Shown one piece after another: positions 1 to 22,770 of a stretch of 64,000 nucleotides of DNA (its first letter is position 1; each line of letters opens with the position of its first letter). Where the stretch lies: the NCBI GenBank assembly GCA_949752735.1, contig OX457042.1:26695400-26759399 (forward strand). The letters run 5' to 3'. Made by a program: the position numbers and the translations under genes. The notes below the pieces were generated by a model that saw only the letters and a program-made list of their open reading frames with translations, was not told the origin of the DNA and ran no database searches. The stretch comes from Lumbricus terrestris (lineage: Eukaryota > Annelida > Clitellata > Crassiclitellata > Lumbricidae).

Positions 1-103
1 CCGAAAAGAACATTGAACCTTCAGGCTGCATGAAATAGTCTTCCATTGACAATTCGTGATACTGCATGTATCTCATGAAACATTCTCTAAGTTCCTTTAG
101 TCG

Positions 104-190
104 CACTTGTTTATAGTTACTGTCTGGTAGCTACGTGAAGCGCCTTCGTACGGTTATTGTAAGGCGCTATATAAATGTTCATATCCATAC
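104..190 (+). repeat. SINE/LINE-type 3' tail fragment
   Basis: The stretch ends in GGCGCTATATAAATG, a tail shared by several other places in this window (18500-18540, 55125-55190, 57355-57412). This resembles the 3' end of L2-type LINEs and the SINEs they mobilise (established family knowledge). No tRNA-like head is visible here, so only a fragment is claimed. Confidence 0.4.
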
Positions 191-239
191 ATGTACATGC
201 AACACTGACATTTTCAATGGTTTTCTGGGCTGTATATAA

Positions 240-1612
240 CAGGGTGGGCCAAAAAAAGACCCCTAGGATTTTTACCAATATCTTGACCAAAAATAGAAAT
301 TTCAAAATGAAATTTCACAGGCTTATAGACAATTCATATTTACACATCATGGCCAGATTTCATCAGAATATTTCAAACAGAACAAAAGTTATATGACTTT
401 TATTGAGGCCACCCACCGTTTTTCACGATTCAAAAACGCGACGCAACAAAAAGTGACATAAAACCGATCTAATTATTCTGGCCTATATCCTGGCCAGAAG
501 TAAGAACCTTGAAATGAAATTTTAGAGTCTTAAAGATAATTCATATCTGCATATGATTGCCAAATTTCATCAAAATATTTCAAACAGAAAAAATGTTGTG
601 CCACTTTCAGTGAGGCCACTCACCGTTTTTCGACGATTCAAAGACGTAGCGCAGCAAAAAGTAGCAATTTAATTACGTCTCATCTCAAATACATGTAATT
701 GTTATCAAATAGCCTTCATATAGCCAGATGATCATTATTATAGCTATTTTAAACAGAAACAGGGTACCAGCGTAACTGCACGTCACTGAGAAGTCACTTA
801 GCACGATGACAATCAAGTTGGTAAAGGAAACTGTCAGATTATTAATTTTGTTATTAAAGCAATGCAATTAGAATTTATAAAAATTAAAATGGCCAAGGTG
901 TCAATGCCAGACAAAATGTGTATTCAGACACCTCTTGAACAAGATCCTAGATTGCCAAGATCCTAGAGATACATTGAGCAGTATTTACTCTGATAAACAG
1001 TGAGAGCGCAAACATTAAGAGTTGAGCTGAGAGTTAAGAGATTTGCCGTGAATGAAAGGAGATCGGCTCAATTGTTCTGGTTTCATTTAGAAAGCCAATG
1101 GCCCCAAATCCCCGGATTTAAACTCGATGGATTGATAATCAATTGAAAAGAGCTAAGCTGAAGAAATATCACAATCTGCAACCAAACCAAGATCGGTAGG
1201 AGAGTTGATGGGCGCATTCGAGTTAACATTGGAAGATTTGCCTTTGGAACGCATCAACAGGGCCATTAAGAACTTTGCAAAGAGACTCAAAAGAAGCTTT
1301 GGCACTGGCACATTGAACACAAGTTGTTAAGCACTATCAAGTTAATTTCCAAACAGTTATTTGAGATATGACTTTATAAAATCACGTTTTTGATACTTTT
1401 TGTTGCGTTACGTTTTTGAATCGTCAAAAAACGGTGGGTGGCCTCACTAAAAGTGGTATAACTTTTGTTCTGTTTGAACTATTCTGATGAAATCTGGCCG
1501 TTATGTGCAAATATGAACTGTTTATAAGTCTGAAAAATTTCATTTGGAAATTCTTACTTTTGGTTAAGATATGGAGGAAAACTTGAGGGGGTGTCTTTTT
1601 TTGCCCACCCTG
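240..1612. mobile_element. Decayed mariner-like DNA transposon with long inverted arms
   Basis: The left end (240-450) and right end (1390-1612) are inverted copies of one another over about 200 bp, starting CAGGGTGGGC followed by an A-run. The left arm holds a second, diverged copy of the arm at about 450-665. Near the middle, 1096-1132 reads in two frames as QWP then PDLNSMD. The downstream stretch to about 1330 reads LEDLPLERINRAIKNFAKRL with stops nearby. A W-P-P-x-S-P-D-L-N motif followed by such a tail is typical of Tc1/mariner transposases. Stops and frameshifts make it non-functional. No matching TA or 8-bp flanking duplication was found, so the superfamily call is moderate. Confidence 0.6.
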
Positions 1613-1774
1613 ATCCCCTCCACGTCTTAAAAGCGGTACTCACAGTCACGATCGCTTTTTTCGCCCGGGGTATACTGCACGCATGCCTTGGGTTTTACGA
1701 CATAACGGCGCAATTGGATTGCATGCGGATTCAAGCAGCGACCGTTAATGGCGGAACGGATTGACCACATGCAT

Positions 1775-2716
1775 GACATTGCATAACATTGCATAACACA
1801 TGCATAACATTGCAAAACATTGCATACACATGCATAACATTGCATAACATCGCATAGAATCGCATATATAACATTGCACAACATTGCATAACATTGGATA
1901 ACATTGCATAACATTGCATGACATTGCAAAACATTGCATAACATTGCATCGCATTGCATACACATGCATAACATTGCATGTCATTGCATAACATTGCATA
2001 ACATTGCACAACATTGCATAACACTGCACAACATTGCATAACATTGCATGACATTGCATAACATTGCATGCACAACATTGCATAACATTGCATAACACAT
2101 GCATAACATTGCTTAACATTGCATAACATTGCATAGCATTACATAACATTGCATAACATTGCATGTCATTGCATAACATTGCATAACATTGCATAACATT
2201 GCATAACACTGCACAACATTGCATAACATTGCATAACATTGCATGACATTGCATAACATTGCATGCACAACATTGCATAACATTGCATAACACATGCATA
2301 ACATTGCTTAACATTGCATAACATTGCACAGCATTACATAACATTGCATATCATTGCATAACATAGCATAACGTTGCATAACATTGCATAACATTGCATA
2401 ACACATGCATAACATTGCATAACATTGCATAACATTGCATAACACATGCATAACATTGCTTAGCATTGCATAACATTGCACAGCATTACATAACATTGCA
2501 TATCATTGCATGTCATTGCATAACATTGCATAGCATTGCATAACATTGCATAACATTGCATAGCATTGCATGACATTGCATAACATTGCATAACATTGCA
2601 TAACATTGCATAACCTTGCATAGCATTGCATAACATTGCATAACATTGCATAACATTGCATGTCATTGCATAACACATGCATAACATTGCATAACATTGC
2701 ACAGCATTACATACAC
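1775..2716. repeat. 10-bp minisatellite (unit ATTGCATAAC)
   Basis: About 940 bp of tandem ATTGCATAAC units with occasional variants (ACATGC insertions, CATTGCACAG). Since 10 is not a multiple of 3, the minus-strand translation cycles through all frames and stays open, giving Cys- and Met-rich spurious reading frames. No gene is supported here. Confidence 0.95.
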
Positions 2717-3267
2717 ATGCACGCAGCCACTTTCAAACAAGTATCTCTTTCCGTTCGGAAGTTATGCGTGAATCAAATCGCTCGGGCGGATTTTAGAATG
2801 TCATGACTTTTCCATTGGTTTGTGAACTTTTGTGATTGCAATCTCACTTTGGAGTAGTTCAGCTGAACAGTATATATATATATATATAATATACATGTAT
2901 ATGTGTTGAGAGACACCGTTATTTATAGAAGTCATTAACAAGCAGATCAGTAAGAAGTCGGGAATAGCTCGGGAGGTACAGTAGGCATATGCCGTGCTGC
3001 TACATGGCCCTCCACCTAGCCCTATAGATCCTAGAAAGGGACGCCTTCCCAGCAGCAATGTCCAATTTCGTCGCCTCATCGTCTGCCAGTGTCCATAGGA
3101 TCGATCCCATCGACTCCTGATGTCCCGTTCGCTGGGAACGACGGCAGCAACGATGTGCAAATGATGGTTCGTTGCTTCTGACACGGATACGTTGGCACAG
3201 GCCACGAACAACGAACAACGAAACGAACGAACGTGCACATGACTACGTATCAGGTGTCCGTGGGCTT
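2717..3267. other. No feature recognised
   Basis: Mixed sequence between two satellites. Minus-strand open frames up to about 145 residues exist but contain low-complexity tails and match no family I know. A short (TA)n run lies at 2870-2890. Confidence 0.5.
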
Positions 3268-3545
3268 TGAATATATATAATTATGTATATATATATATGA
3301 TATGCATATATATACATATATATATACATACATATATACATATATATACATACATATATATATACATATACATACATGCATATATATACATATATATACG
3401 CATATATACATATATGTATATACAATTTATACATACATGCATTATGCATATATATACATATCTATACATATATATACATATATACATATATGTACATATA
3501 TACATACATATATATACATATATACATATATACATATATATACAT
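3268..3545. repeat. TATATACA-type microsatellite
   Basis: About 280 bp made of TATA, CATA and TACATA repeats. Reading frames through it encode only Ile/Tyr/His runs and are not genes. A further (TA)n run is at 3600-3612. Confidence 0.95.
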
Positions 3546-4084
3546 GCCTTCCGTATTCGATCGGTTACTTTCGGAAAATCAACGACCGTATCTCCATATA
3601 AATATATATATATGATGCTGGTGCAAACTAGTTGCCCGCTGGATCGATACTCCTTTCAGCAGACTCGCATCGATCGATCTGCTTCATGTATACAGCGCGA
3701 ATTTATTGTTTCTTCGCGAGATGATGCGTCTACGTGTTGCGCTCGCTGCTGCAGCGGGTCTTGGAGTGGAAGGAGGCGGTTCTGCTCTTGCTTTATGGAG
3801 CGTGGAACTACTGGAAGTGCGTCTGTGTGTGTGCGTGCGTGTGTGCATACATGGAGAGAGGGGACGAGGGAAAGGGCGATGAGTGATCGACGAGGCACTG
3901 GTTCGGAACCCGTTTCACGGTCGAGCGAGATTTGGAGATGACAGTTTCGACTCCGCATCGAATCGTCGTTGTTGTGTGTTGCGAAGAAGACAATGGACGA
4001 CGACAAGGCAGCAACGGCGTTGTTCAGCAATTATTAATGCATCGATTGACTTCAAATCTCACTCTCTTTGTCCCTCTGCATATC

Positions 4085-4370
4085 TGTCTATATATATGTG
4101 TGTGTGTGTGTGTCTCTCTGTGTGTCTCTGTCTGCCTGTCTCTGTCTCTACCTATGTCTGTCTTACCCGCTGTCGCTGTCTCTCTGTACTTTGTCTCTTT
4201 GTCTCTGAATGTCACTCTCTTTGTTCTGGTGGCTGTCTATTTATTTATTTGTCTCTGTCTGTCTGTCTGTCTGTCTGTATCTGTTTCCCGCTTTCTCTCT
4301 GCCTTTGTCCATTTTACTCTTAATGTGACACCATTTGTCACTGCGCCTGTCTAGCTATTTGTTTCTGACC

Positions 4371-4414
<44 letters not shown>

Positions 4415-4610
4415 CCCGCTGCATCTGTCTCTGTATACCTCTGTTTCCTTTTCTCTGTCTCTGTCTCCGTTTCTCTCACTCTCTGTCTTTGTCTCGCTGA
4501 CTCTGTTGGAGAAAGACTCTCACTCTGGCTATATGTCTCTCCCCCTCTCTCCCTCCCTGTCTCTTTCTCTCTGTCTCTACGTGTCTGTCTGCCACTCTCT
4601 TCCTTTAAAA
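4085..4610. repeat. Pyrimidine-rich CT/TCTG microsatellite
   Basis: About 500 bp of CTCT, TCTG and TGTC repeats on the plus strand, including a C-run followed by (CT)n at about 4370-4410. No exon signal was seen inside. Confidence 0.9.
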
Positions 4611-5189
4611 AAAGTAGCCACGGTTTTTGCTGAATACATTGTATACTCGTCATCACAATGCTCAACGTCATTGTAATCATCGCTATATAATTACACAGTA
4701 ATTAGCTTCGCGTTAATTAGGAAAACTTTTTAAGGATGTGTGAGCTGCAATGTTAAACTTATCGGACAGGTTTCACTTCAGATTCTCCACATATTATATC
4801 ACGAGAACAGCATTGATCTAAACCTCCTCTGTGTATAATACTATAATAGCATGCAATGGAAGGTCATCGGGTTTAGTTCTTAACACCGCATCGTCATCGT
4901 CAACGGCTTTGAGTGGCTGGTGCTCAGAGGCGCCTTTTAAATGGTCACGCGCGAGTATTTATTTATATAAAGTCAATGCGATTGTTGTTAGAAGGCATCC
5001 ATTGGAACTCGTCAGAGGGGAAACTCATTCGTGATCGTATGAACTCCACATTTCTAAAGCGGCTGTTGAAAATTGAACGTACAGGGCACCGGTTTATTCA
5101 CGAGCGCTCTATCGAGTCAGAGAGGTTTTACAGATAGATATCAAATGCAGGGGATTCAAGACCGATTGCCAGAGAGAAAAGGGAGAGGA

Positions 5190-5582
5190 CGAGGAGGAGG
5201 AGGAGGAGGAGGAGGAGGAGGAGGAGGAGGAGGACGAGGTGGTAGAGGATGTGTGGGTGGTGGATTGGTGGATGGGTGGATGGACGAATGGATGGATGGG
5301 TGGATGGATGGATGGAAAGATGGATAGACGGATGGAAGGAGGGATAGATGGATAAGCGGATGGATGGGTGGAAGGATGGATTGATGGATGGACGGATGGA
5401 TGGATGGGCGGATGGATGAGTGGAAGGATGGATTGATGGATGGACGGATGAATGGGTGGATGGATGGATAGTTGGATGGATGTATGGATGGGTGGATGGA
5501 TATATGGGTGGATGGATGGATGGATGAATCGATAGATGGGCGGATGGGTGGATGGATGGAGGGACGGATGAGTGGGCGGATG
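5190..5582. repeat. (GGA)n followed by (GGAT)n microsatellite
   Basis: About 45 bp of GAG/GGA triplets pass into roughly 330 bp of GGAT tetranucleotides with single-base variants. The tract resumes at 5915 after the element at 5583-5914, so that element was inserted into it. Opposite-strand frames encode only HPSI-type repeats. Confidence 0.95.
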
Positions 5583-5914
5583 CAAGGGCGGATACAGAAA
5601 TTTTCGAAGGAGGAGCCAAAATTTTCGGTCTTGGGGCAGGGACAAATTTTCGTCTTGGTCGTCGAAAAAACTGATGACCTTTTTTTAGTCATTTATCTCG
5701 AATTTCCAAGAAAAAAGATGCCATTTTAACCGCCAAAAACGGCGATGATTTTTTTATGGACCTCGTGGTGTGCAGACTTTGTGGGTGTAGAGAATACGGA
5801 ATTACTCATAGGGGTGGGGGTACGTCAACTTTCCGAGCCAGAATAGCTGGTCGAAAATAAAGAAATGTATAAATAGGGGGGGTGGCCGGATTGGTCCCCC
5901 TGGATCCGCCCATG
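5583..5914. mobile_element. hAT-like MITE in the GGAT microsatellite
   Basis: A 332-bp element begins CAAGGGCGGATACAG and ends CTGGATCCGCCCATG, imperfect inverted termini. It is flanked on both sides by GGCGGATG (5575-5582 and 5915-5922). An 8-bp duplication and CAGGG-type ends fit the hAT superfamily. The duplication is slightly weakened by the repetitive flank. There is no coding capacity. Confidence 0.65.
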
Positions 5915-6159
5915 GGCGGATGGATGGACGGACCGACGGATACGTGGATTAATGAATGAATAAGCTGACAGAATCGTCTTCTTCGTGGGTCTCTATATAA
6001 TATACCTGGAAAGGCTTGCATGATCTGCAGGCGCTGACTCTTCTCTCGTATACGACGACGACGACGACGACACTTAAACGGATCGATTGCACACAATATT
6101 GGATCCCGTTAAACTGAGATGTTGCAGCTTTGCTCATCGGCGGAAGACTCACAGTCTCA

Positions 6160-6560
6160 CACAGGACACGAAGAGGAAGACGACGACGATGAAGAGGAGG
6201 AGGAAGATGGCTGGTTGGTCGTTGAAAGCATCGCCAACGCCACCGTTTGTTAGTCGTTCATTTGCTTGAATATCATTAGCATCATCCTCCTCCTCCTCCT
6301 CCGCTCTCATTCGCAATTCCCGTTCGAGCAAATTCGGGCGATTATTATCGTTCGATTACCCTGTCGACTCAGCGGAAGGTCGGGGGTGGGGGTGGGGTGG
6401 GGGTACTTGTCGGAGGAGATTTATGGCTTAGGACACGTTCCTATTGTCTGCTGCGGTGGACCATCTATAGACGTAGTGGTGTGGCTAGTTTGATCAGACA
6501 TGATGACACAGCAGAGAATATTGTGTTGATTTGGTTGAAGCGTTTGGCTTGAAAAGCAAG
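6160..6560. other. Low-complexity and unassigned sequence
   Basis: Contains GAC/GAG and CTC triplet runs (about 6050-6070, 6175-6210, 6285-6300) and a G-rich run near 6380-6410. No exon or transposon was recognised. Confidence 0.4.
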
Positions 6561-7087
6561 TGTAGCGTATACGTGCATGCGTCTTTTGGCCTTCCCTATT
6601 TTATATCGTCCACAGGCCAACGACGTGTTACACTGTTATAGGAATCTCGAGCAAGTCCTTGAGACAGACAGTCACAAACTGCTATCTGCGTCGTCGATAT
6701 TCTATATAGTTTTTTGTGCGGCTTTTGACCTTGCAGGGATGGCAATAATACGAGCATTTGCAATCACTGTTAGAATAATTGGAATAATTAGGCCTCTATA
6801 ATGTTGTTATAAATTCACACCTAGTCATCCGCAACATTAGTAAAAATAATGCAACGAAATGCTATAGCGTTGAAGCACTGAATATATAAATGCAGATAAC
6901 AAGTCGTTAAAACAGAAAGGTTGTTATTATTTTTCGATCGATACAAATAAATAATAATTTTTTCGATCGATACAAATAAATAATAATTATTTATGTTCAC
7001 TTAGGTTCGTAGAAACTAGATCTACCCGCATCCGAGATAAGTTGCCATTCTGGAACTACCGAGAATCTGGAGTCCACACTCCACAAA

Positions 7088-7211
<124 letters not shown>

Positions 7212-7939
7212 TTTTGCCCCGAGGTATACACGAGATCGCGCAAAAATTTGTGATTGCAACAATTAGTTGCAACAATTGCAACATTTAGTTGCATTGCAAC
7301 AATTAGAGTTAAGGATGTACCTGTACTTTATTATATGCAGGTACTAGACAATTTCAGTGTCTATGATAGTTCGATTACGCCGTGTTTCTGCTACGACCAG
7401 ACAAGCGTCTTTTTTAGAGCGCGTATTACTCGCAGGGTACGCATGCACGCTCTATTAATAAAGGATTCCGTCGACGCTATAAGCTTAATTTCTGCTTTTG
7501 CCATATTAGAGTGCCTCTAAAAGTGTAGGCACAGATGAAAAATCAATCTGCGGAAAGGCACACAGTCCCGTGAGGTGGTGGGGGGGCATGGAGGGATGGT
7601 CTGGCTCTCTTGCTCTCTCTCTTCCTCTCTTCCAGGCCTAAAAACCATCTTCCCGTTGCAAATTTCCTCCCGATGCGTGTTGCCAGCCGCTATTCAGACG
7701 CCGCACAAACGAAGCCTGGCTTTGCAAACAAGGAGCTTAATTGTCGGAGAGCAGGCGAGCAATTAACGCACCTATATGTCTCAGCGTCTTTGGCTACTTT
7801 TATACTGTCAACTTTAGACAGAGGGAGAGAGTGGGATGGATGGATGGAGGGTCGCGAGGGATCAATATTTGGACGCATCGATTCGGCGCATTAGCTGTTG
7901 ATTGTTTCAAGGTACGCGCTACGACGATGGTCGAAAGCC

Positions 7940-8330
7940 AAGCTGTGGGCGATGACGACGACGACGACAACGACGACAACGACGACGACGACAACGACGA
8001 AGGCAGTTCCGGCATTGTTCGGATCTGGTCGGCGCTGTTAATGGGGCGTGCAATGCATATTGGGAGGGCAGTTCGCCGATAAAGATTTCCCATCCGGGCC
8101 TGTGTTTGGTTACGAAGGCCTTTCACCTGTCTCTTAGGAACTGGTCTCTCTCGGTCGGTCGGTCGGTCGGTCGGTGGGACGGATGGGTGGTCAACGGATG
8201 TGTTGGTCCAACGATAGCCCGGATGGATGGTTGGATGGATGGATGGTTGGATGGTTGGATGGATGGTAGGTCGGATGATGGTTGAATGAATGGTCGGATG
8301 GATGGTCAATCTGTTGGTCGTATACGGTTG
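7940..8330. repeat. GAC-triplet and GGTC/GGAT microsatellites
   Basis: A (GAC/AAC)n run at about 7950-8000 is followed by GGTC units (8150-8175) and GGAT/GGTT units (8220-8320). Between them is short mixed sequence without a convincing exon. Confidence 0.8.
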
Positions 8331-8984
8331 GTCGGTCGAACCGATTTCATGTCATACATGATCCATCTGAACAAAACCAGGCTGATGTCGATTTTTCGTA
8401 ATTTGAGAATAGGCCTATCAGATTCTGTTCTTTAAAAAGACATTACACTTTATTGTTCTATCGAGCTCCTGTCCAAAGTTTCATGTATGTGTCGGTACGT
8501 TGGTAGGTCGGATTGCTGGTGGGTCAAAATGGTCGGACGGTCGATAGATTATGATTGGTCGGGGGTTGGTCAGACGGACTGTATATCGGTCGACTGGTCA
8601 GTGGGATGATGGGTGGATGGATGGTCAAATGGATCATGGTCGGATGGTCGGGCATTGTCCGGTCCTTTACTTTTCTCGTGTTGTGTCTCCGTTTTATATA
8701 GGCCTATAGACCTATCGTTCTTTGTGTTTGTCACTATACCATGCACGTATACCATGCAGTGTGAATGTCTTTACATGGTCTGGCTTTAAAAATAGTTTTG
8801 GCTTTCTGGCTGTATATATTACGCTGATTGTGTGTATGGGTTAGCATGATTCTGTATGTGTCACTGTTTGTCTGTCTGCCCGTGTGGCTGTGTGTCTGTC
8901 TGTTTCATTGGGTTTTCTCCGAAAAATCTGATTAACCTTTTCCCACTGCATTGATTGAAAGTTTGTTGAAACCTAGTGGGGCCA

Positions 8985-9060
8985 CGTCCTGTGCAAATCT
9001 GCCTCTGAACGGGGGTGGGGGGGCATGGCCGGATTGGCTCCCCCCTGATCCGCCCCTGAC
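8985..9060. mobile_element. hAT-like terminus fragment
   Basis: On the minus strand the right edge reads CAGGGGCGGATCAGGGGGG, similar to the ends of the element at 5583-5914. Only one end is recognisable. It lies about 45 bp upstream of the first identified CUX exon. Confidence 0.4.
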
Positions 9061-9103
9061 ATAAGGCCCATTGTAATTAAGTCTTTTTCTCTTCTGTTTT
9101 CAG

Positions 9104-20107
<11,004 letters not shown>

Positions 20108-22640
20108 AGGAGGAGGAAGCGAAGTCAATGTTTCGACGGTTCTTGATTGTTTTTTTGCAGCTAACTCGGTCTGAAAAGGTTGCGATTAGGCCGACTCTTA
20201 CCGTAGCCGGTCTTGACAGCTGATTTTAAAGACTCGAATGGACGGATATTTCAATCAAATTTGGATAGGCTGATATCGGAAAGATATCCTGATCATCCGC
20301 TTCTGGGAACAGCGCGATGTGACTTCAGGTGTTGCGCGGTAGAGCCTGGACTTACAGCTTTACGATCTGGGTTGTGCGCATAAGCTGCTGCTGTTTTGCC
20401 GTTTTCAGTTATCCACCGTGCACGAAATTGGCTAGGAAAGTAATATTTTTATTCGTAGTCATTTGTTGGTCGTTTGTTTTGCTTAGCCTTGTCTATTTTT
20501 CTCAGAAGAAGTTCGAGGCAGGATTGTATGATATTCTTGGGTCGTTAACTGCCTTACAGCTTCAACGTGAAAACAGAAAATGTGCGGACAGGAGATTCCA
20601 GCACTGAAACGATAATATTAGCCTATAGGCCTATGGAACGCATTTCAGTTTCTATAATTTTAATTTTATTATGCTCCATTATTGTGATGTTGTGTTGAAA
20701 CTTCATAGATGTAGACCTACGTCAGCACGATTTAAATTTATGTTTTTGCGAAGAAAAAGAGTTTATTTTTAGAATAAGTTAAATACTGCTTCTGCCGTTT
20801 TCACAAAAACATTGAATTAAATTTTGATGTTAACTGCTCAACTATAATTTTTTGTGTGTCTATATTTAACAGATCGTCGGTCATCGCCTTTAATTTTTTT
20901 CAGCCTGCTGAATATTCGTGAAGATCGGTTCCGTCTTTTCTTATTTTAAGTAGTTGTACGACTACAGGTTCTAGCCTACATCACCCTATTTTTTGAATGT
21001 TGACGTTTGTTTTTATGGTTCTAAGCCTAGTTTAGAATCTGTCTGGGTATAAATCATATACGATCGTTTCATCCGAAGAATTACATCGTCGTAGAACACG
21101 TCGATAAATTATTAGAAATAGATTTAACGAATCTCTTATATAACTTCATGAGCATTCTCACACAACCTCGACTAAGCTAATAATAATTGTTTTGTTTAAA
21201 AAATTAGACCCTTCACCGGATGTATTACGCGACTTTGTTACAAAGTTTCTGGCTGATTTATGCTTTTTCATACAAAATTCTATTCTAGTTCGGACATGTT
21301 AATGTCGAAATTAATTGTTGACAATGAAACGATAGGCTATTATAGGGCTTAATAGTGGAATAATCTGGTAAGAATAAATGAAAGTTTACCGCATGTAAGT
21401 GTGTTAAACGCGTTTGAATTAAATTGGTGGTTGTAATCGTAAATTAAGCGAACCTAGACATGGTGACTTGTTGTTTCCAGATTGACTTTATTTATGGCGG
21501 ATTGTCAAAGCTTTTGCCACGTTAATTCATGGATTATGCTACAGGCAGTTTTACGCTTTTACAACTATGTGTTAGGTGTTGTATCTTTCAGGGTCTGGAA
21601 CTATTGCCAAATCAGTTGCAGATTACATTGCTAGGCTTAGATTTGTTGACTCTAGCACTGTTGTTCATGGATTTGGTGTTAGTATGGTTCAATTTGTATA
21701 CTGTTTGAAATCAAAATCAAGTTGTACGTGGTTATTTTATCGAATTTGAGTGAATCAGAGCAGACATTATTATGGAAATGTGTAATTTACATATCTTAGG
21801 AATTAGTTTTGAGCTTTGTTTATTGAAGTGCTACTCATTTTACTGTAACTCTTGAATCTGAACTCTTTCCATGTTTCTGCTTGCAAAAGTTGCCAATTAC
21901 ATATTCATCAATATATTTAATTCACAAACTAACAAGCACGTTTTAAATGATCTGCAATTCATTGTTCATATGTAATGTAATCCTGTTTAAAAGTTTTGAC
22001 AGTGCCAATTAAATTTTTATTTGGCATCATTCAATATATTAAGCTATTGCTCCAAAACAGATTAAGCTGATTGGAAGCCCTGTGATTAGTGCTTTTGATA
22101 TCCTGCAGAACCACCATGCAGTCAGAAGTACAGCAATGGATCTTTCTAGCAAAGCAGGTTGTCTTGCTTTCTCTAATCTGGGATATTCAATTTGGAAATT
22201 AGCCTACATCATGCTAGACTGGTCACTGAAGATGTAAAGCACACAAAACGTGATGTGTTAATACTGATTTTAATATCGGTAATGTGATTTATGGCATTTA
22301 TGCAGCAACTAAGCTAAGCTTCAAGGGAATCAAGGTACATATTGTCACATACTTCTGATGGTCAGTTGACAAGACAGAGAATGACAAAGATAGGCCAAAA
22401 TAACATCAATGGATTTGTGCCAAATTTTCACTACTTTCTCTGGCTTCAATAACCTTCTTCAGAAGGAAATGTACTATTTAAATGTGTGGTAAGTTATTTT
22501 AAATGCCTAGCTGAATTGGCATTATGTAAGTGAAATCTTGCAGCTGCTCATTTTTCATCTGCTAGACTGATTCTTTTCAAGATTGTATTGTATTTTTGTA
22601 TGTGCATCTGTGGTCATTTCAGTATCTCATTCAGAAATCA
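20108..22640 (+). other. CUX 3' untranslated/downstream region
   Basis: AT-rich DNA with no exon recognised. AATAAA hexamers occur, for example at 21373-21378 and much later at 26876-26881, so the 3' UTR end cannot be fixed. CUX genes in other animals have long 3' UTRs, which fits but does not prove an extended one here. Confidence 0.45.
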
Positions 22641-22654
22641 AAAACTGTTTTTTA

Positions 22655-22770
22655 ACATCGTTGCATGTGTATTGTTTTGAGAAGTGTTTTAAGACAGCGT
22701 CTATTGTTTTGAGAGGTGTTTTAAGACAGTGTCTATTGTTCTGAGAGGTGTTTTAAGACAGTGTCTATTG
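22655..22770. repeat. 33-bp tandem repeat, target of the hAT-like insertion
   Basis: About three and a half units of TCTATTGTTTTGAGAGGTG followed by TTTTAAGACAGTG. The array is broken at 22771 and continues at 25018 (GTCTATTGTTTTGAGGTG), showing the element between was inserted into it. Confidence 0.8.

Noticed and set aside
1627..2702. Minus-strand Cys/Met-rich reading frames up to 199 codons
   Set aside because: They are translations of the 10-bp minisatellite, open in every frame by composition, with no conserved domain.
2801..3238. 145-codon minus-strand frame
   Set aside because: Ends in a microsatellite-derived tail and shows no family resemblance; the overlapping shorter frame is equally uninformative.
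5109..5692. Minus-strand His-Pro-Ser-Ile repeat proteins
   Set aside because: Direct translation of the GGAT microsatellite in three frames; no independent coding evidence.
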